From the NCBI RefSeq assembly GCF_026222555.1, contig NZ_CP098511.1, positions 4,011,501 to 4,075,500 on the forward strand: 64,000 nucleotides of DNA. The letters run 5' to 3'. Below the pieces are notes generated by a model. It saw only the letters and a program-made list of their open reading frames with translations, did not search any database and was not told the origin of the DNA. The stretch comes from Aquimarina sp. ERC-38. Its GTDB lineage: Bacteria > Bacteroidota > Bacteroidia > Flavobacteriales > Flavobacteriaceae. Position numbers and translations under genes: made by a program. Numbering within the stretch: the stretch's first letter is position 1; each line of letters begins with the position of its first letter. Shown one piece after another: positions 18,623 to 27,467 of the stretch.

Positions 18623-20851
18623 GTGAACATGCCAAACAAGTTTTTAAAAAGGATATTAGTAGTATTTTACTTTTCCCATTTTTTATTTTTTGCTCAGCAA
18701 AAGGAAACTGACACCTTGGCTTCCGTAAAGGACTCAATAGAGTTTCATTTATTAAAAGCTTCTGAGGCGATGAATATGATCCATCTGGAAGAAGCTTTAC
18801 ATAATATTACTATTTCTAAAGAATTATCCCTTAAAAGTAATAATAAAACCTATCGTGCAAAAACCAATAGTATTCTGGCCAAATTATATTTTCAGTTAGG
18901 AGATTATAAAAATGCCGAATTTCAAATTAAAAAAGCACTGGATATACAGAAAGAAGAAAAAGACAGTGATGATCTTGCTGATACCTATTATACATATGCC
19001 ACTATTTTAACAGAATTATCAGAATTTGATTTGGCCTCAGGCTACCTGGAGAAAGCAACAGAAATTTTAGAAAAGCAAGCTGACGAAAAATTAAAAATGT
19101 TAATCAGATCGCAATATGGCTTATTGGATTTAAAACAAAATCATTTTAAAGAAGCGCTTCAGGAATTTACCGCTCTTCTTCCGGTAATCAATACTTCAAA
19201 ATATCCTTACGAAAAAGCACAGCTTTATTTAAACAAAACAAAGGCAGAACTTGAATTAAAAGAATTAGATGTTGCTCTTATTAGTAATGATTCCGCTATG
19301 GCCATAGCATCAACCTATGCCTTTGAAGAAATAAAATCAGAAAGTTTTAAATTATGTAGTATTATTTATGAAATGAAAGAGGAAGCAGGTTTGGCTTTAG
19401 AAAACTTAAAGGCATACCAAAAAATAAAGGATTCCTTATTTGTCATATCAAAAGCGATTATTGCCGAAGAAACTCGTTCAAAACTTAACCTGGATGAAAG
19501 CACTATTATTATCGAAGAATTGACTGAAGAAAATAGCCAACAACAAGCTTCGCTTAAATTAGGAAGATTAACTACTATCCTTAGTATTGCTTTGATTACA
19601 ATTCTATCGCTATTAACCCTATCCCTCTATAAAAATAACAATCTCAGGGCCAGGGCAAACGAATTGTTACAGGAAAAAAATACAGAACTAATTATAGCTA
19701 AAGAAAATGCAGAACGTGCTAGTGAAGCAAAAGTTCAGTTTTTATCCACCATTACCCATGAATTACGTACCCCTCTTTATGCAGTTACCGGGTTAACGCA
19801 TTTGCTACTGGAAGAAAGTCCTACTCCTAACCAAAAAGAACATCTTAACTCCTTAAAATTTTCCGGGGAATACTTACTTTCGCTTATTAATAACATCTTA
19901 GACCTTAATAAACTGGAAGCTAATAAAGTAGAATTAGAGCATACCTCATTTAACTTAAAAAAGCGTATCAATGACGTATTAATTGCACTTAACAAATCTG
20001 CAAAGGACCGTAACAATAAAATTATTTTTGATTTTGATAACGAAATTCCCCAAAAGTTAAAAGGTGACCCATTAAAAATATCCCAAATTTTAATTAACCT
20101 GATTGGAAACTCTATTAAGTTTACAAACAACGGTAATATCTGGATTGCAGTAAATCAAATACGTCGTTTAGATAAAACGGTATATCTAAGGTTTGAAATA
20201 AAAGATAACGGAGTTGGCATTTCTGAAAAGAAACAGCAGAGTATTTTTGAAAATTTCACCCAGGGTTCCGTACAAATCAATCGAAAATTTGGGGGAACCG
20301 GTCTAGGGCTTTCTATTGTCAAAAATTTATTGGCTTTGATGAATAGTGAGATTCACCTGGAAAGCGAACTTAACAAGGGTTCTAAATTTTATTTTGAAAT
20401 AAAATTTGAAATTTATGAGGATGAATCTGCGAACTACCAGGAGGAAGCGAAAAAAATAGATTATTCGGCTTTTGTTGGTAAGAACGTATTGATCGTAGAA
20501 GACAACAAGATAAACCAGTTAATTACCCGTAAAATTCTGGAAAAGAATAAAATGATCTGTGATGTTGCGGATAATGGTTCCATAGCGATTAATAAGGTAA
20601 AAGAATTTGATTTTGACCTAATCCTGATGGACATTCATATGCCAGGTATTAGCGGGATTGAAGCAACCAAGCAGATACGGGAATTTAATACAAGCATACC
20701 CATCGTAGCTTTAACTGCGGTAACGCTGGACGATAACCTGGATGAGTTCTACGACAACGGATTTAACGACATCATCCCAAAACCCTATAAAACCGAGGAA
20801 TTTTTTACCAAATTACATAAAGCTTTTACTACAAAAAAAACGGCTTCTTAA
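18623..20851 (+). CDS. Hybrid sensor histidine kinase with TPR sensor region
   Basis: A 742-residue membrane-bound hybrid kinase. Order: N-terminal hydrophobic signal/anchor (about 8-25), TPR-like helical repeats (about 30-270), one transmembrane segment near 310-335 (LTTILSIALITILSLLTLSL), coiled linker, HisKA domain with phospho-acceptor histidine about 379 in STITHELRTP, HATPase domain (SLINLIGNSIKFTNNG-like N box, DNGVGI, GGTGLGLSIV), and a receiver domain from about 625 with phospho-acceptor Asp about 670 in LILMDIHMPG and KPY lysine near 715. The start shown is GTG; an ATG two codons later (18629) is equally possible. Input signal unknown. The downstream gene lpxK is convergent, 27 bp away. 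Confidence 0.92.
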   Translation: MNMPNKFLKRILVVFYFSHFLFFAQQKETDTLASVKDSIEFHLLKASEAMNMIHLEEALHNITISKELSLKSNNKTYRAKTNSILAKLYFQLGDYKNAEFQIKKALDIQKEEKDSDDLADTYYTYATILTELSEFDLASGYLEKATEILEKQADEKLKMLIRSQYGLLDLKQNHFKEALQEFTALLPVINTSKYPYEKAQLYLNKTKAELELKELDVALISNDSAMAIASTYAFEEIKSESFKLCSIIYEMKEEAGLALENLKAYQKIKDSLFVISKAIIAEETRSKLNLDESTIIIEELTEENSQQQASLKLGRLTTILSIALITILSLLTLSLYKNNNLRARANELLQEKNTELIIAKENAERASEAKVQFLSTITHELRTPLYAVTGLTHLLLEESPTPNQKEHLNSLKFSGEYLLSLINNILDLNKLEANKVELEHTSFNLKKRINDVLIALNKSAKDRNNKIIFDFDNEIPQKLKGDPLKISQILINLIGNSIKFTNNGNIWIAVNQIRRLDKTVYLRFEIKDNGVGISEKKQQSIFENFTQGSVQINRKFGGTGLGLSIVKNLLALMNSEIHLESELNKGSKFYFEIKFEIYEDESANYQEEAKKIDYSAFVGKNVLIVEDNKINQLITRKILEKNKMICDVADNGSIAINKVKEFDFDLILMDIHMPGISGIEATKQIREFNTSIPIVALTAVTLDDNLDEFYDNGFNDIIPKPYKTEEFFTKLHKAFTTKKTAS

Positions 20852-20878
20852 TTATAGAATTGAAGCAACATAAAATAC

Positions 20879-21889
20879 TTATCCTTCTACCCTCTTAAGT
20901 ATCTCTGAGTCAAATTTATCTTCCTGATCAAACAAGAAGGTAGTTTTAATAGGTTGGTACCAGAGTTTTTCTTCTGGTAAATGACCTGACAACCGAACGT
21001 AATCCTTTTCCGTACACAACACCTTATCATATGTATTAAACTTAGCTATGTCTTTGTCATTAAAATGATAATGATCCGGAAAGTTTAAATGAGTAAATTG
21101 TAATTGTTGTTCATTTAGATAAGATATTAGGGTATCCGGATTGGCAATACCGGTTACTAAAAGAAATGAATTTCGTTTTAAATTGCTTAAAGGTATTTGG
21201 CTGTTTTTATTTTTAACTTGTCGATCATATATAATTGTTGAGAAAAATAAATGTTGACCAGAGGCAAGTTTTAATTTATCTGTAATTAAAACAGCATCTT
21301 TTTGAGTCAGGTTTTTAGGACATTTAGTTACTACAATAATATCCCCACGTTTTGCTCCGGATTTGGGTTCTCTTAAATTTCCGGTAGGTAAAACCATATC
21401 ATCAACATATAATTGATCGTAGGTAGTCAATAATATATACCCAGAAGCTTTTACTTTCCTATGTTGGAAAGCATCGTCAAGCAAAATGGCATCCCATGGT
21501 TCTTCTTCTAATAACTTTTGAATACCCTGAACCCTATTTTCGGCCACGGCAACTTTTACATAAGGAAATTTCTTCTTTATTTGCAAAGGCTCGTCTCCGA
21601 CTTCATGTGCATTGCTTTCTACCTCTACCTGATAAAATCCTTTAGTTTTTCGACCGTATCCCCTACTTAAAACAGCAATTTTGTTAGTTTTTCTTAAAAG
21701 GTCAATTAAATATTCTACCATCGGAGATTTTCCGGTACCTCCTGTACTTAAATTTCCTACGGCAATTACCGGAAGGTTAAAACTGGTTTGTTTCAAAATC
21801 CCTTTATCATATAAAAAGTTTCGTACCCAGGTGATTGTATAATACACAGGAATAATTGGAAATAATATGATTCTTATTAACTTTAGCAT
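20879..21889 (-). CDS. lpxK: Tetraacyldisaccharide 4'-kinase
   Basis: LpxK, 336 residues, phosphorylates the 4' position of the lipid A precursor disaccharide at the inner membrane. The N-terminal membrane-associated helix is followed by the Walker A-type P-loop GNLSTGGTGKSPMVEYL (about residues 46-62). Further family segments: LSRGYGRKTKG, VGDEP, VAENRVQG, ILLDDAFQHRKV (catalytic Asp/His region), and the FPDHYHF segment in the C-terminal domain. Normal length. The gene reads away from the Nif3 gene (divergent, 90 bp). Confidence 0.95.
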   Translation of the reverse strand: MLKLIRIILFPIIPVYYTITWVRNFLYDKGILKQTSFNLPVIAVGNLSTGGTGKSPMVEYLIDLLRKTNKIAVLSRGYGRKTKGFYQVEVESNAHEVGDEPLQIKKKFPYVKVAVAENRVQGIQKLLEEEPWDAILLDDAFQHRKVKASGYILLTTYDQLYVDDMVLPTGNLREPKSGAKRGDIIVVTKCPKNLTQKDAVLITDKLKLASGQHLFFSTIIYDRQVKNKNSQIPLSNLKRNSFLLVTGIANPDTLISYLNEQQLQFTHLNFPDHYHFNDKDIAKFNTYDKVLCTEKDYVRLSGHLPEEKLWYQPIKTTFLFDQEDKFDSEILKRVEG

Positions 21890-21979
21890 AAATGGATAAC
21901 CTCGATGTACAAATGTACTAAGCAGTCATGGATAAATCTTAAACTTTACTTACATTCACCCTAAAACTTATTTTAATTT

Positions 21980-23074
21980 ATGACCGTTCAGGAAGTTGTT
22001 CAAAAATTGCAGGAAATTGCTCCGTTAGCTTACGCCGAAGATTTTGATAATGTTGGATTGCTTGTAGGCAATCCGTTACAGCCCATCACCGGAATTCTGG
22101 TAACATTAGATACTTTAGAAAGTGTAGTCGATGAAGCTATCCAAAAAAAATGTAACCTTATTGTCAGTTTTCATCCGATTATTTTTTCCGGTTTGAAGAA
22201 AATCACCGGGAAAACCTACGTGGAGCGGGTGGTGATCAAAGCCATTCAAAATCAAATTGCTATCGTTAGTATACATACGGCAATGGATAACCATCATCAG
22301 GGGGTTAATTTTGAAATTTGCAAGCGCCTGGGAATTGCAAAACCTCAAATTTTAATACCTAAAGCAAATACGATATATAAATTATCCGTAAACGTTCCAA
22401 AACAGAATGAAACCGAACTAAAACAAGCCTTATTTAGTGCAGGTGCCGGCAATATCGGCAACTACCAGGATTGTAGCTTTACTGTGACTGGTACCGGAAC
22501 TTTTACACCTAAAGAAGATGCTAACCCAGCAATAGGAAAGATAAATAAGATAGAAACCCTTGAAGAAGTTCAACTACAATGTATCTTTCCTTCTTACTTA
22601 AAAGAAACTATGGTCAATACTTTATGGCAACATCATCCCTTTGAAGAAATTGCTTACGAGATCATAGCCCTTAAAAATAATAATCAACAAATAGGGATGG
22701 GGATGATTGGTGACCTGGAGGAACCCATGTCCGAAGCAGATTTTTTACAATTCGTAAAAAAACAATTTGACGCACAAGGTATTCGGTATTCTGCACTACT
22801 TAATAAACCGGTTCAGAAGGTAGCGGTTTTAGGTGGAAGCGGTAGTTTTGCCATTAAGAACGCAAAGCAACAACAGGCGAATGTATTTATTACCGCGGAT
22901 ATCAAATACCATCAATTTTACGAAGCCGAAAATAAAATAGTCATCCTGGATATTGGGCATTATGAAAGCGAACAGTATACAAAAAACCTAATTGTTAGCA
23001 ATCTTCAAAAAAAAATCAGTAATTTTGCCATCATTTTATCCGAAATAAATACCAATCCAATTCAATATTTATAA
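21980..23074 (+). CDS. Nif3/DUF34-like dinuclear metal centre protein
   Basis: A 364-residue protein of the Nif3/YbgI (DUF34) family, in the long version with a central PII-like insertion (about residues 130-235) seen in many bacteria. Metal-ligand segments: AEDFDNVGLLVG, VSFHPIIF, HTAMDNHHQGVN, and late in the protein ITADIKYHQFYEAE and DIGHYESEQ. Function of the family is debated (a GTP cyclohydrolase-like or metal-insertase role has been proposed). The next gene begins 2 bp after the stop, forming a two-gene operon that is conserved in Bacteroidota. Confidence 0.92.
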   Translation: MTVQEVVQKLQEIAPLAYAEDFDNVGLLVGNPLQPITGILVTLDTLESVVDEAIQKKCNLIVSFHPIIFSGLKKITGKTYVERVVIKAIQNQIAIVSIHTAMDNHHQGVNFEICKRLGIAKPQILIPKANTIYKLSVNVPKQNETELKQALFSAGAGNIGNYQDCSFTVTGTGTFTPKEDANPAIGKINKIETLEEVQLQCIFPSYLKETMVNTLWQHHPFEEIAYEIIALKNNNQQIGMGMIGDLEEPMSEADFLQFVKKQFDAQGIRYSALLNKPVQKVAVLGGSGSFAIKNAKQQQANVFITADIKYHQFYEAENKIVILDIGHYESEQYTKNLIVSNLQKKISNFAIILSEINTNPIQYL

Positions 23075-23076
23075 TT

Positions 23077-23853
23077 ATGGCAAAGAAAGAAGTTACAGTC
23101 GAGCAAAAGTTAAGAGCACTGTTTGATTTGCAACTAATTGATTCAAGAGTCGACGAGATCAGAAATGTACGTGGAGAACTACCTCTGGAGGTAGAAGATC
23201 TTGAAGATGAGGTAGCTGGTTTAAATAAGAGGTTGGAAAAGTTACATACGGATCTTGAAAGTATTGATGAAAACATTAAAGAGAAAAAGAATCAGATTGA
23301 AGAGTCAAAATCTTTAATGAAAAAATATGAAGAACAGCAGAAAAATGTTCGTAATAACAGAGAGTACAACTCTTTAAGCAAAGAAATTGAATTTCAAGGT
23401 TTAGAAGTCGAACTTGCTGAGAAAAATATTAAGGAATTTAAAGCTCAGATTGCTCAAAAAAATGAAATCATTGATCAAACTAAAGAAAAGATTGATCAAA
23501 GAAAAGCGCATTTAAAACATAAGAAAGATGAATTGAATGACATTCTTTCTGAAACTGAAAAAGAAGAGCAGGCATTAATTGAAAAATCAGAAGATTTTAA
23601 AAAGCAAATTGAAGAACGCCTGGTGGCTGCTTATACCAGAATCCGAACTAATGTAAAAAATGGTTTGGCAGTAGTACCTATCGAAAGAGGTGCGTCCGGT
23701 GGATCATTTTTTACTATTCCTCCGCAGGTACAAATGGAAATTGCTTCCCGAAAAAAAATAATTACCGATGAACATAGCGGACGGATATTAGTAGATGAGG
23801 TGCTAGCAAAAGAAGAACGTGAAAAAATGGCAACCTTATTTTCCAAGCTTTAA
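23077..23853 (+). CDS. Coiled-coil protein of the C4-zinc-ribbon family lacking its cysteines
   Basis: A 258-residue protein: about residues 10-180 form a long coiled-coil hairpin rich in Lys and Glu, and the C-terminal 60 residues align with the zf-RING_7/C4 zinc-ribbon module (FFTIPPQVQMEIASRKKIIT then GRILVD). In most families the ribbon has two CxxC pairs; here the equivalent positions read GASGGSF and DEHSGRI, with no cysteine. The fold is probably kept without zinc. Partner of the upstream Nif3/DUF34 gene in a two-gene operon. The terminator at 23879-23912 ends the operon. Confidence 0.88.
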   Translation: MAKKEVTVEQKLRALFDLQLIDSRVDEIRNVRGELPLEVEDLEDEVAGLNKRLEKLHTDLESIDENIKEKKNQIEESKSLMKKYEEQQKNVRNNREYNSLSKEIEFQGLEVELAEKNIKEFKAQIAQKNEIIDQTKEKIDQRKAHLKHKKDELNDILSETEKEEQALIEKSEDFKKQIEERLVAAYTRIRTNVKNGLAVVPIERGASGGSFFTIPPQVQMEIASRKKIITDEHSGRILVDEVLAKEEREKMATLFSKL

Positions 23854-23878
23854 AAGCAAGGTTTCTTACCATACATTT

Positions 23879-23912
23879 AATAGGCTGTCTTTTTTAGATG
23901 GCCTATTTTATT
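23879..23912 (+). terminator. Rho-independent terminator between coiled-coil gene and glycosyltransferase
   Basis: Stem AATAGGC / GCCTATT with loop, followed by a T-rich stretch. Its position helps decide that the glycosyltransferase begins downstream, at 23948. Confidence 0.65.
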
Positions 23913-23947
23913 TTTATTTTGTTCCAATACTTTTTTATAACAGAACC

Positions 23948-25189
23948 TTGAGAAAAATATTAGTTATAGGTCAGGTATGGCCGGAACCTACTACCACTGC
24001 CGCCGGTATAAGAATGTTACAGTTAATTAGCATTTTTAAAGAGCTTCAGTATATTATTTATTTTGGTAGTCCGGCTCAAACCTCTAAGTATTCAACCGAT
24101 TTTAAAGACCAGGATATTCAATTCGTACCGGTTCATTTAAACAATGATCAGTTTGATCAACAAATTCAAAATTTGCAACCACATATTGTCATCTATGACC
24201 GTTTTGTTATCGAAGAACAATTTGGGTGGCGGGTTAAAGAATTCTGTCCGCAGGCAATAAGTATTTTAAACACAGAAGACCTTCACTGCCTCCGGAACAC
24301 ACGGGAATTTGCAGTTAAAAAGAACCTACCCTACACTACTTCCTTGTTACTTGAACAGGAAATTACCAAAAGGGAAATCGCCAGTATCTATCGATGCGAC
24401 CTTTCTCTTATCATTTCTTTAAAAGAAATTGAAGTTCTAGACAATACCTTTCGAATACCGCCTCAACAATTAATTTACCTCCCCCTGTTCGTAGAACATT
24501 CATTGGATCATCTAAAAGATCACTGGAAAACTTTTGAGGATCGAACCGGTTTTATGACTATAGGTAACGGCAGGCATACCCCTAATTCAGATAGTGTTCT
24601 GTATCTCAAAGAAAAAATCTGGCCTTTGGTTAGGAAACAACTCCCTAAGGCAGCTTGCAACGTGTACGGAGCTTATTTGCCGGAAAAAGTAAATCAGTTG
24701 CACAATCCAAAAGAAGGTTTTTATATTCAAGGCTGGGTTGTAAATAAAGATGAAGTTTTTACTAAGGCAAAAGTTTGCCTGGCGCCACTTCGTTTTGGGG
24801 CAGGTATCAAAGGAAAACTCCTGGATGCAATGCGTAATGGCACTCCAAGTATCACCACCAGTATCGGTGCTGAAGGAATGCTCTCTGAGGATGGGGACTG
24901 GAACGGTTTTATTACCGATACCCCTGAGAATTTTGCCAAAGCTGCCATAAAGGTGTATCAAAACAAGCAACTCTGGTTACAATGCCAGCAGAACGGATTG
25001 GAAACCATACGAACGCAATTTAATAAAGCACCTTATTTTACAATTTTAAAAGATAGGTTACATAAAGTAGTAACCAACTTAAAAGCACATCGCAATCAAA
25101 ATTTTACAGGTGCGATGCTTCACTATCATACTTTACGAAGTACCATGTTTATGTCAAGATGGATTGAAGAAAAGAATAAGAATAACTAA
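23948..25189 (+). CDS. Group-4-like glycosyltransferase
   Basis: About 413 residues from a TTG start at 23948. The same frame is open further upstream to 23819, but that part overlaps the preceding gene and its terminator, and translates to sequence without family character. From 23948 it begins with the GT4-type strand and loop KILVIGQVWPEPTTTAAG. The C-terminal Rossmann domain holds GNGRHTPNSDSVLYL, the NVYGAYLPE segment, IQGWVVNKDEVFTKAKVCLA and the donor-binding GAGIKGKLLDAMRNGTPSIT with the expected glutamate replaced by Asp or nearby residues. Probably transfers a sugar to a surface glycan; acceptor unknown. It converges with rpsT. Confidence 0.82.
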   Translation: MRKILVIGQVWPEPTTTAAGIRMLQLISIFKELQYIIYFGSPAQTSKYSTDFKDQDIQFVPVHLNNDQFDQQIQNLQPHIVIYDRFVIEEQFGWRVKEFCPQAISILNTEDLHCLRNTREFAVKKNLPYTTSLLLEQEITKREIASIYRCDLSLIISLKEIEVLDNTFRIPPQQLIYLPLFVEHSLDHLKDHWKTFEDRTGFMTIGNGRHTPNSDSVLYLKEKIWPLVRKQLPKAACNVYGAYLPEKVNQLHNPKEGFYIQGWVVNKDEVFTKAKVCLAPLRFGAGIKGKLLDAMRNGTPSITTSIGAEGMLSEDGDWNGFITDTPENFAKAAIKVYQNKQLWLQCQQNGLETIRTQFNKAPYFTILKDRLHKVVTNLKAHRNQNFTGAMLHYHTLRSTMFMSRWIEEKNKNN

Positions 25190-25226
25190 ATATTATAATT
25201 CTTTTGAAGAAGTGGTTATAAAAGAA

Positions 25227-25255
25227 AAGACCGTTTACCAGAGTAAACAGTCTTT
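25227..25255 (-). terminator. Terminator of rpsT (possibly bidirectional)
   Basis: Stem AAGACCGTTTAC / GTAAACAGTCTT with one mismatch; read on the minus strand it is followed by a T-rich run. Lies between convergent glycosyltransferase and rpsT. Confidence 0.7.
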
Positions 25256-25276
25256 CTAAATAAAAAATATCTTTAT

Positions 25277-25525
25277 TTATAGCGCAGCTACGTGCTTTGC
25301 TAATTTAGACTTTAGATTTGCCGCTTTATTGTCGTGGATCACGTTATTTTTTGCAAGTTTATCAATCATAGACACCACGGAAGGGAATAAAGTCTCAGCA
25401 TCTTTTTTATCTGCTTCCTTTAGCTTTTTAATTGCATTACGGGTAGTCTTATGCTGATATTTATTACGAAGCCTTTTGGTTTCGTTGCTTCTAATTCTTT
25501 TTAATGATGACTTATGGTTTGCCAT
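25277..25525 (-). CDS. rpsT: 30S ribosomal protein S20
   Basis: An 82-residue basic protein that binds 16S rRNA in the small subunit. The sequence starts [20 protein letters not shown] and ends [16 protein letters not shown], the standard S20 pattern of three long helices (SALKR-like N-terminus, [19 protein letters not shown] core). Normal length for Bacteroidota. Its upstream region leads straight into two tRNA-Glu genes on the same strand, so it may be partly co-transcribed with them. Confidence 0.96.
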   Translation of the reverse strand: MANHKSSLKRIRSNETKRLRNKYQHKTTRNAIKKLKEADKKDAETLFPSVVSMIDKLAKNNVIHDNKAANLKSKLAKHVAAL

Positions 25526-25561
25526 TTTTGTTTTATTAAATATTATCTTCTACATTTCTCG

Positions 25562-25633
25562 TAGCCCGTAGGGGAATCGAACCCCTCTTACCAGGATGAA
25601 AACCTGGCGTCCTAGCCGATAGACGAACGGGCC
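25562..25633 (-). tRNA. tRNA-Glu (anticodon TTC), first copy
   Basis: Reading the minus strand gives a 72-nt cloverleaf: acceptor GGCCCGT/ACGGGCT, anticodon stem CCAGG-TTTTCAT-CCTGG with anticodon TTC, and a T-arm GAGGGGTTCGATTCCCCT. Discriminator A; the CCA end is not encoded. Identical to the copy at 25685-25756. Confidence 0.96.
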
Positions 25634-25684
25634 TTTTTTCTTCTTCATTCAGGTGATCAACACCTTAAACTCAAAAGTAAAAAG

Positions 25685-25756
25685 TAGCCCGTAGGGGAAT
25701 CGAACCCCTCTTACCAGGATGAAAACCTGGCGTCCTAGCCGATAGACGAACGGGCC
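25685..25756 (-). tRNA. tRNA-Glu (anticodon TTC), second copy
   Basis: Same 72-nt sequence as the copy at 25562-25633, separated by a 51-bp spacer; the two form a tandem pair read toward rpsT. Transcribed from the promoter at 25816-25845. Confidence 0.96.
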
Positions 25757-25815
25757 ATATATTATCTTACTAATATACGCTAAACAAGCATTAAAAAATG
25801 TTGCTCAGGCGGGTG

Positions 25816-25845
25816 CAAAAATACAACTATTTTTGAATGCAACAA
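25816..25845 (-). promoter_or_regulatory. Promoter of the tRNA-Glu pair
   Basis: On the minus strand: TTG (complement of 25843-25845), 19 bp, TATTTTTG (complement of 25816-25823), followed at once by CACCCGC. This TTTGCACCCGC block recurs at the tRNA-Arg promoter (55904 onward). Confidence 0.65.
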
Positions 25846-25888
25846 GTCTTTTTTATTTTTTTACGTACAAATTTAAATTTTAACTCGT

Positions 25889-27367
25889 TTAATAGGCTTT
25901 TGCAAATAGTACCCTGCCTTGTGAGGCCTGTCCGGTTACTATACACGTACCTTCTTCTGTTACCTGATCAAAAGGGATACATCGTATCGTAGCTTTAGTT
26001 TCTTCTTTAATACGCTGTTCGGTAGCTATAGTCCCGTCCCAATGGGCAGCTATAAAACCTCCTTTGGTTTCCAGGACTTCTTTAAACTCTTCGTAAGAAC
26101 TTACTGCAGTAATATGGTCATCCCGAAACTGTAATGCTTTTTTAAACATTTCTTCCTGCATGGTTTTTAACAACTTTGTAATCGTTGACACCAGGGTTTC
26201 CTGTTTTTCGTATTGTTTGGTCAAGGTATCTCTTCTAGCTAGCTCAACGGTTCCTTTTTCCAGATCTTTTGGTCCTATGGCAATCCGGATAGGTACTCCC
26301 TGCAATTCATATTGAGCAAATTTGGCTCCGGGCCTAAAGGTATCTCGATCGTCAAATTTTACAGAAATATGATGATCTGTTAATTCATCTACAATGCTTT
26401 GAGCAACTTTAGAAATTTCCTTTAGTTGTTCTTCCCCTTTATAAATAGGAACTATCACAACCTGTATGGGTGCCAGGTTAGGTGGTAAAACCAATCCCTG
26501 ATCATCGCTATGGGTCATAATAAGCGCGCCCATTAGACGAGTAGAAACCCCCCAGGACGTAGCCCATACGTATTCTTGTTTTCCTTCTTTTGACGTAAAC
26601 TTTACATCAAAGGCTTTGGCAAAGTTCTGTCCTAAAAAGTGAGAGGTTCCGGCTTGTAACGCTTTTCCATCCTGCATTAAAGCTTCAATACAGTACGTAT
26701 CTTCGGCACCGGCAAAACGTTCACTTTCTGTTTTGCGACCTTTAATAACCGGAATGGCCATAAAATTCTCAACAAAATCCGCATAGATATTATTCATCTG
26801 CGTGGTTTCTTCTATAGCTTCCTGTTTGGTAGCATGTGCAGTATGACCTTCCTGCCATAAAAATTCGGCAGTCCTTAAAAATAGGCGGGTGCGCATTTCC
26901 CAGCGTACCACATTGGCCCATTGGTTAATTAATAAAGGAAGATCCCGGTAGGATTGAATCCAACCTTTATAGGTATTCCAGATAATAGCTTCTGAGGTAG
27001 GTCTTACAATCAATTCCTCTTCCAGTTTTGCATTAGGGTCTACAACTAGCTTTGAAGCATCTTCCGGATCGGTTTTTAAACGGTAATGCGTAACCACCGC
27101 ACATTCTTTAGCAAAACCTTCTGCGTTTTTTTCTTCAGCTTCAAATAAACTTTTCGGAACAAACAAAGGAAAATAAGCATTTTGATGACCGGTTTTCTTA
27201 AATTTTTTATCCAGTTCGGCCTGCATTTTCTCCCAGATGGCATATCCATAAGGTTTGATCACCATACATCCTCGAACCGCCGAATTCTCTGCTAAATCCG
27301 CCTTGACTACCAGTTCATTATACCATTTTGAATAATCTTCTTCCCGCTTAGTTAGGTTTTTACCCAT
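25889..27367 (-). CDS. proS: Prolyl-tRNA synthetase (short, archaeal/eukaryote-like type)
   Basis: ProRS, 492 residues, class II synthetase charging tRNA-Pro. It is of the short type without the inserted editing domain found in E. coli ProRS, normal for Bacteroidota. Motif 1 region: [17 protein letters not shown]; motif 2: [24 protein letters not shown]; motif 3: [20 protein letters not shown]. The anticodon-binding domain follows ([35 protein letters not shown]), and the C-terminal extension ends RVLFAKAY. Preceding divergent neighbour is the unusual lipoprotein at 27468. Confidence 0.96.
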   Translation of the reverse strand: MGKNLTKREEDYSKWYNELVVKADLAENSAVRGCMVIKPYGYAIWEKMQAELDKKFKKTGHQNAYFPLFVPKSLFEAEEKNAEGFAKECAVVTHYRLKTDPEDASKLVVDPNAKLEEELIVRPTSEAIIWNTYKGWIQSYRDLPLLINQWANVVRWEMRTRLFLRTAEFLWQEGHTAHATKQEAIEETTQMNNIYADFVENFMAIPVIKGRKTESERFAGAEDTYCIEALMQDGKALQAGTSHFLGQNFAKAFDVKFTSKEGKQEYVWATSWGVSTRLMGALIMTHSDDQGLVLPPNLAPIQVVIVPIYKGEEQLKEISKVAQSIVDELTDHHISVKFDDRDTFRPGAKFAQYELQGVPIRIAIGPKDLEKGTVELARRDTLTKQYEKQETLVSTITKLLKTMQEEMFKKALQFRDDHITAVSSYEEFKEVLETKGGFIAAHWDGTIATEQRIKEETKATIRCIPFDQVTEEGTCIVTGQASQGRVLFAKAY

Positions 27368-27467
27368 ATCTGCTTATTTGGCACAAATCTTGTGACTATG
27401 TTAAAGTGAAATTTAATTTGGGCAAAACTAGTTAAATTTGTATAGTTCAACAATAAAATAAGGAGAT

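Noticed and set aside
23819..23947. Upstream extension of the glycosyltransferase
   Set aside because: Overlaps the preceding gene and a terminator; family similarity begins at the TTG at 23948.
25562..25756. Short direct repeats resembling a CRISPR unit
   Set aside because: They are two identical tRNA-Glu genes.
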